25,944 bases of DNA from Nitrospirota bacterium (lineage in GTDB: Bacteria; Nitrospinota; Nitrospinia; Nitrospinales; VA-1), in assembly GCA_003235465.1 (NCBI GenBank), contig QJWD01000207.1, forward strand, positions 1 to 25,944, written 5' to 3'. Made by a program: the position numbers and the translations under genes. Shown piece by piece: positions 21,319 through 25,944 of this stretch (its first letter is position 1; every line of letters starts with the position of its first letter). The notes beneath the pieces are model-generated. The model searched no databases. It saw nothing but the letters and a program-made list of their open reading frames with translations, and was not told the DNA's origin.

Positions 21319-22320
21319 ATGCCCGAGCTGCGCAAAGACCCGATCGTCAACCGCTGGGTGATTATCTCCACCGAGCGCGGCCAGCGGCCGCAGGAGTATC
21401 CCAGCCCGGCCCCCAAGGCGCACAGCGGGTCCTGCCCCTTTTGCCCGGGCAACGAGGGCATGACGCCGCCGGAGCTCCTTGCCTACCGGCCCAACCCCAC
21501 GCCGCCCAACAGCCCCGGCTGGAGCCTTAGGGTGATCCCGAACAAGTTTCCCGCCCTCAAGATCGAGGGCGGCATGGCGCGCGTCGGCGAAGGCATGTAC
21601 GACCGGATGAACGGCATCGGCGCGCACGAGGTGCTGATCGAATCGCCGGATCACGAAACCGAACTCGACAACCTGCCGCCGGAGCGCATCGAAGCGTGCT
21701 TCTGGGCGTTCAAGCAGCGCTTCGTGGACCTCAAGCGGGACAAGAGGTTCCGCTACATCCTGATCTTCAAGAACCACGGCGAAGCCGCCGGCGCGTCGCT
21801 CGAGCACACGCACATGCAGCTCATCGCCCTGCCCATCGTGCCGGAGCTGGTGTCGGACGAGATCGCCGGGGCGAAGCGCCATCAGGAATACAAGGAGCGC
21901 TGCATCTTCTGCGACCTGATCGCCCAGGAACAGGGCGACCGCCGCCGGGTGGTGGCCGAGAACGACGGCTTTATTTGCGTCTGCCCGTACGCGCCGCGCT
22001 TTCCGTATGAAATGTGGCTCTTGCCGAAAGCGCACTCTCCGCGCTTCGAGGAGAGCGACGGCGACACCTTCTTTCACCTCGCCCGCCTGCTCAAGGACTG
22101 CCTCACGCGCATGCGCCGGGCGCTTGGCGCGCCGCCTTACAACCTGGTGCTGCACACCTCGCCGATCAACGGCGCCAGCGACAGCGACACCTACCACTGG
22201 CACATCGAAGTCATGCCGAAACTCACCCGGCAGGCGGGTTTCGAGCAGGGCACCGGTTTCTACATCAACCCCACGCTGCCCGAGGACGCCGCGGCGGCCC
22301 TGAGAGGCAGCCTCCCCTGA
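21319..22320 (+). CDS. galT: galactose-1-phosphate uridylyltransferase (GalT-type HIT protein)
   Basis: Transfers a nucleotidyl group between UDP-glucose and galactose 1-phosphate through a uridylyl-histidine intermediate, in the Leloir pathway. The 333-aa protein shows LRKDPIVNRWVIISTERG, a zinc pair CPFC (Cys39, Cys42), NKFPAL, and HTHMQ (His163 to Gln167) with His165 as the likely nucleophile. A second CxxC (CIFC) and YHWHIEVMPKL near the end are also present. The catalytic motif is HTHMQ rather than the classical HPHGQ. Some bacterial members of this branch act on other sugar nucleotides, and its position 11 bases before glgA suggests use in glycogen metabolism. Start: ATG 21319; a nearby ATG at 21314 is out of frame. 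Confidence 0.9.
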   Translation: MPELRKDPIVNRWVIISTERGQRPQEYPSPAPKAHSGSCPFCPGNEGMTPPELLAYRPNPTPPNSPGWSLRVIPNKFPALKIEGGMARVGEGMYDRMNGIGAHEVLIESPDHETELDNLPPERIEACFWAFKQRFVDLKRDKRFRYILIFKNHGEAAGASLEHTHMQLIALPIVPELVSDEIAGAKRHQEYKERCIFCDLIAQEQGDRRRVVAENDGFICVCPYAPRFPYEMWLLPKAHSPRFEESDGDTFFHLARLLKDCLTRMRRALGAPPYNLVLHTSPINGASDSDTYHWHIEVMPKLTRQAGFEQGTGFYINPTLPEDAAAALRGSLP

Positions 22321-22331
22321 AACGAGACCCC

Positions 22332-23807
22332 ATGCCCCGGCCGCTCAAGATCCTCTTCGCCACGCCCGAAGCGCACCCCTTCGCCAAGACCGGCGGCCTG
22401 GGCGATGTGGCCGGGGCTTTGCCGCCGGCGCTCAAGTCCCTCGGTCACGATGTCCGGCTGGTCATGCCGAAATACCGCTCGGTGCTCTCTGCGGCGGCGC
22501 CGCTTTCCCCGCTCGGCCGGGAGGTGGAAGCGCAAATCGGCCCCGACACGAGAAAAGGTTTTCTTTACGAGAGCGCGCTCGGCGGCGTCCCGGTGTATTT
22601 CATCGAGAACGACGGCTATTTCGCGCGCGATCAGCTCTACGGCACCCGCACAGGCGATTACCCCGACAACGCCGAGCGATTCATCTTTTTCTGCCAGGCC
22701 ATCCTCGAAACCTGCCGGGCGATGGCGTTCATTCCCGACATCATCCACCTAAACGACTGGCCCACCGGCCTGGTTCCGGCCTACCTTAAAACCCGCGGCG
22801 GCGAGGCGTTCCGTCGCACGAAAACCCTGTTCAGCATTCACAACCTGGGCTACCAGGGCGGCTTCCCGCCGGAGAACCTGGAAATGTCGGGCCTGCCTTC
22901 CGCCCTGTTTCACCCCGGCGGCCTGGAATTCTACGGCCAGTTCAATTTCATGAAAGCCGCGCTGGCCTACGCCGACATCCTCACCACCGTGAGCCCCGAA
23001 TACTGCAAGGAAATCCAGACCGCCGAGTTCGGCTTTGGCATGGAGGGCGTCCTCGCCGCCCGCAAGGGGGACCTTCATGGCGTGCTGAACGGCGTCGACT
23101 ACCAGCACTGGGACCCCGCCCGGGACCCCTGGCTCGCCGCCAGCTACGGCCCGAAAAAACTCGCGGGCAAGGCGCTCTGCAAAAGCCGCCTCGAGGAACG
23201 CTTCCACCTCGCGCCCATGCCGGGCAAGCCGCTGGTCGGCATGATCACCCGCTTAAGCCGGCAAAAGGGCCTCGACCTCGCCATGCAGGTGATGGACGGC
23301 CTGCTTGAGGGCGGCGCGGGCTTCGTGGTTCTCGGCGAAGGCGAGGCGCATTACGAGGATTTTTTCCGCGGCCTGGCGGGAACGCATCCGCGCGCCGGGG
23401 CGGCCATCGGCTTCGACGAGGCGCTGGCGCACCAGGTTCTCGCCGGCTCAGACATCCTCTTCATGCCCTCCGAATACGAGCCCTGCGGCCTGACGCAAAT
23501 GTACGCCATGAAATACGGTACGGTTCCCGTGGTTTCCTCCGTCGGCGGCCTGAAGGACACCGTGCGCAATTATCAGGCGGGAAGCGGGCGCGGCACCGGC
23601 TTCCGCTTCCAGCCCGGCGAAAAACGCGATTGCCTTCGCGCTTTCGGCAAGGCATTATCGGTTTACGCGGACAAGGCCGCCTGGCGCCGCCTGAGGCTCG
23701 CCGGCATGGCGGAGGATTTCAGCTGGCGGCGAAGCGCTGAAAAATACCACCGCCTTTACCTGAAGGCTCTGGGCGCCGAAACGCGCGGACGAAGAAGGCC
23801 GGCATGA
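22332..23807 (+). CDS. glgA: glycogen synthase (ADP-glucose type)
   Basis: GT5-family glycosyltransferase that extends alpha-1,4-glucan from ADP-glucose. The protein has 491 aa, normal for GlgA. The N-terminal KTGGLGDVAGALP contains the substrate-binding Lys19. The middle has HLNDWPTGLVPAYLK and SIHNLGYQG. The C-terminal domain has TRLSRQKGLDL and the acceptor/retaining motif PSEYEPCGLTQMYAMKYG. The open frame extends back into galT, but homology starts at ATG 22332, 11 bases after the galT stop. No glgB, glgC or glgP is in the window. Confidence 0.96.
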   Translation: MPRPLKILFATPEAHPFAKTGGLGDVAGALPPALKSLGHDVRLVMPKYRSVLSAAAPLSPLGREVEAQIGPDTRKGFLYESALGGVPVYFIENDGYFARDQLYGTRTGDYPDNAERFIFFCQAILETCRAMAFIPDIIHLNDWPTGLVPAYLKTRGGEAFRRTKTLFSIHNLGYQGGFPPENLEMSGLPSALFHPGGLEFYGQFNFMKAALAYADILTTVSPEYCKEIQTAEFGFGMEGVLAARKGDLHGVLNGVDYQHWDPARDPWLAASYGPKKLAGKALCKSRLEERFHLAPMPGKPLVGMITRLSRQKGLDLAMQVMDGLLEGGAGFVVLGEGEAHYEDFFRGLAGTHPRAGAAIGFDEALAHQVLAGSDILFMPSEYEPCGLTQMYAMKYGTVPVVSSVGGLKDTVRNYQAGSGRGTGFRFQPGEKRDCLRAFGKALSVYADKAAWRRLRLAGMAEDFSWRRSAEKYHRLYLKALGAETRGRRRPA

Positions 23808-23880
23808 AACGAGCCGCACCCGGGAGAACCTGCATGAACGCCGCTCTCTTCCATTGCCGTGGCGCTGGAGACGCTTCCCC

Positions 23881-25791
23881 ATGAACGACGATCACCTTGG
23901 CCTCGAGATCCTCAAAGAGGTGGTGCGCATCACCAGCAGCACCCTCGACCTCGACGAGACGCTGAAGCAGATCATCCTGGTCATCAAGAACAAGATGCGC
24001 ATCGACGCCTGCGCCATCTACCTCGCCGACGATCCGGGCAACCTGCTGCACCTGCGCGCCTCGAGCGGCCTGCCGGTGGAGGCCTCGGGCCGCGTCAAGC
24101 TGGAACTCGGCAAGGGGGTGACGGGCTGGGTGGCGGAGAACAAGCGCACCCTCGCCCTGCCCGAAGCCATGCAGGACACGCGCTTCATCCATTTCCCCGA
24201 AATCGAGGAGGAGCGTTTTTCCTCGATGCTCTCGGTGCCCATCCTCGTCGAGGGCGCGTGCATCGGCGTCATCAACGTCCATACCGTGGACCGGCGCGAG
24301 TTTTCAGAGGTGGATATCTCCATCGTCGAGACCATCGCCAGCCAGGTTTCTGGCGCGCTCAGGAACGCCCTCCTGTTCCACAACAGCCAGCGCCTACTCA
24401 AGGAACAGACCATCCTCTACGACATCAGCCTGGCGGTGCAGACGACGCTCAAGCTCGAGCACGGCCTCTGGGTCATCCTGAGCGGCATCACCATGGGCGA
24501 GGCGGGCGGCTTCAACCGCGCCATGCTGTTTCTCGTCAACGAGAAAACCCACAGCCTGGACGGGGAGATGGGCATCGGGCCGAATTCGCCGGAGGACGCC
24601 TCGCGCATCTGGACCGAATGGGGCAGACGCAAGATCGACATCCTCAACTGGATCATGGTCGAGGCCGACAAGGATGAATTCAAGCAGTCCCCGTTCAACC
24701 GGTTCGTCCGCTCGCTCAGATTTCCGCTCGCGGAGGAGGGCAACATCCTCACCGAAACCGCGCTCAAGAAACACCCCTTCGTGGTGACGCACGCGCAGGA
24801 CCACCCGCAGGTCTCGAAGGAATTCATCGACACCCTGGGCGTCGAGGCTTTCGCCACCGTTCCCCTCATCGCGCACGAAACGGTGCTCGGCGTCATCCTG
24901 GTGGACAACCGCTACAACCACCGGCCCATCACGCAGGAGCAACTGCGCCTGCTCACCCGCTTCACCACGCACGCGAGCTGGGTCATCGAAAACACGCGCC
25001 TGTTCTCCAAGCTGCTGGACACCAACCAGGAGCTTCTGTCCACCAAGGTGCAGCTCATCGAAAAGGAAAAGCTCGCCGCGCTCGGCGAGGTCTCGGCGGA
25101 GGTGGCGCACGAGATCAGGAACCCCCTCGTCTCCATCGGCGGCTTCGCCCGCCGCCTGGAAGACAAGCTGCAAAAACTCGTGGAGCGGCATGGGGAGATC
25201 GACGGGCTGGCGCGCGCCGTCGAGTATTCGAATATCATCCATACCGAGGTCGGCCGCCTCGAACAGCTGCTTAAAAACATCCTCCTCTATTCCGAGGCGG
25301 GCGCGCTCAACCGGGAAGAGGTGGACATTTCCGAGCTCATTGACGAGACCATCGCCATCTTCAAATCCGGATTTTATGGCCGCAACATCAAACTGAATTA
25401 CAACCCCGCGAGAAACCTGCCGGCGCTCAGCCTCGACAGGCACAAGATAAAGCAGGTGTTCACCAACCTCTTCTACAACGCCATGGACTCCATGCCCGAA
25501 GGCGGAGAGTTGACCATAGAAATCCTCCCGCTCGCCGGAGATGGCGCCGAAGGCTACCAGACCGTGCGCATCGAGGACACCGGCGGCGGCATCCCCGAAG
25601 ACGTGTTCAAGAACATCTTCAACCCGTTTTTCACCACCAAATCGTCGGGCACGGGTCTTGGCCTTTCGATCTGCCGCAAGATCATCGAGGGCCATGGCGG
25701 CACCATCCATATCGTCAACAATATTGGCACCGGCATCATCGTCATCATCCATTTACCATTGCAAAACAGCGCCGATTATTATAAAAACTAA
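23881..25791 (+). CDS. cytoplasmic GAF-GAF-HisKA-HATPase sensor histidine kinase
   Basis: A 636-aa sensor kinase without membrane segments. The first GAF domain spans about 15-165 and a second, more divergent GAF about 185-365. A short coiled linker (around NQELLSTKVQLIEKEKLAAL) leads to a HisKA domain with AEVAHEIRNPLVSIGGFARR, phospho-acceptor His410. The HATPase_c domain has the N box (NLFYNAMDSMPEGG), G1 (DTGGGIP) and G2 (GTGLGLS). All catalytic motifs are intact. The start at 23881 was preferred to 23854 because the GAF-style N-terminus begins there; GGAG lies about 12 bases upstream. The signal is unknown. A response regulator begins 99 bases after its stop and is the probable partner. 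It follows glgA by 73 bases. Confidence 0.94.
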   Translation: MNDDHLGLEILKEVVRITSSTLDLDETLKQIILVIKNKMRIDACAIYLADDPGNLLHLRASSGLPVEASGRVKLELGKGVTGWVAENKRTLALPEAMQDTRFIHFPEIEEERFSSMLSVPILVEGACIGVINVHTVDRREFSEVDISIVETIASQVSGALRNALLFHNSQRLLKEQTILYDISLAVQTTLKLEHGLWVILSGITMGEAGGFNRAMLFLVNEKTHSLDGEMGIGPNSPEDASRIWTEWGRRKIDILNWIMVEADKDEFKQSPFNRFVRSLRFPLAEEGNILTETALKKHPFVVTHAQDHPQVSKEFIDTLGVEAFATVPLIAHETVLGVILVDNRYNHRPITQEQLRLLTRFTTHASWVIENTRLFSKLLDTNQELLSTKVQLIEKEKLAALGEVSAEVAHEIRNPLVSIGGFARRLEDKLQKLVERHGEIDGLARAVEYSNIIHTEVGRLEQLLKNILLYSEAGALNREEVDISELIDETIAIFKSGFYGRNIKLNYNPARNLPALSLDRHKIKQVFTNLFYNAMDSMPEGGELTIEILPLAGDGAEGYQTVRIEDTGGGIPEDVFKNIFNPFFTTKSSGTGLGLSICRKIIEGHGGTIHIVNNIGTGIIVIIHLPLQNSADYYKN

Positions 25792-25890
25792 TATCCCCGC
25801 GCCCCTTCAACCCCCGGCTGTCTTTTGGCGGTTGAAATCTGACGGCAGCCTTCCCGGCACAGGCGCAAGCGGGTTTACCCTGAGGAACCC

Positions 25891-25944
25891 ATGAAGAAAA
25901 TTCTGGTGGTGGACGACGAGGAAAACATCCGCCTCTTGTACCGC
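25891..25944 (+). CDS. response regulator receiver domain, 5' fragment
   Basis: The first 18 codons of a gene cut by the window edge: MKKILVVDDEENIRLLYR. The strand-1 pattern ILVVDDEE with the two acidic residues for Mg2+ binding is diagnostic of a CheY-like receiver domain. GAGGA lies just before the ATG. It probably receives phosphate from the upstream kinase. The output domain lies beyond the window. Confidence 0.88.
   Translation, partial: MKKILVVDDEENIRLLYR

Noticed and set aside
22014..22331. 106-codon upstream extension of glgA
   Set aside because: Overlaps galT in another frame; GlgA homology begins at 22332.
1..25944. CRISPR arrays, insertion sequences, prophage, tRNA or rRNA genes
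   Set aside because: I saw no regularly spaced repeats, transposase or integrase, phage structural genes, or tRNA/rRNA signatures; a tRNAscan or Infernal run could confirm.

Overview
The window is a GC-rich bacterial chromosomal segment with compact gene packing, two-layer envelope features (a lipoprotein, exported proteins, a Tat component) and respiratory genes. The gene content (proton-pumping complex I, Tat, copper ATPase, glycogen synthesis, GAF-histidine kinase) fits a Gram-negative respiring bacterium of a Nitrospinota or deltaproteobacterial type. That placement is a low-confidence inference from protein style; no rRNA or other phylogenetic marker is present. I see no CRISPR array, insertion sequence, prophage, tRNA or rRNA.

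Region 1 (1-1159) is gene-poor. It holds a small reverse-strand protein resembling a GYF_2 (DUF4339) domain, a very AT-rich stretch, a possible short structured RNA with its own promoter and T-run, and the promoter and long leader of the nuo operon. The leader contains an 11-bp inverted repeat and a nine-codon ORF whose stop overlaps the nuoA start.

Region 2 (1160-9928) is one forward operon: nuoA, C, H, I, J, K, L, M, N, then a small gene of unknown function. It supplies the whole membrane arm plus NuoC and NuoI. The core subunits NuoB and NuoD and the NADH module NuoE/F/G are not here, so the complex must be completed from another locus or by another electron-input module.

Region 3 (10053-14210) has a reverse pair, tatA and rpe, then a forward pair, a CBS-containing CLC anion transporter and an ApbE lipoprotein. 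The 3' end of apbE is duplicated just downstream of the gene. Region 4 (14326-18929) carries reverse genes for a small membrane protein, HspQ and a two-HMA CopA, then a forward exported cyclase-family hydrolase and a reverse zinc-ribbon membrane protein.

Region 5 (19096-25944) has an exported SUMF1-domain protein convergent with coaBC (their stop codons overlap in one CTAG), then a forward series galT-glgA, a cytoplasmic GAF-GAF histidine kinase and the first codons of a response regulator cut by the window edge. Most of the window is conventional. The points worth checking are the split nuo cluster, its leader, the unknown gene at its end, the apbE tail duplication, and the altered anion-path residues of the CLC protein.
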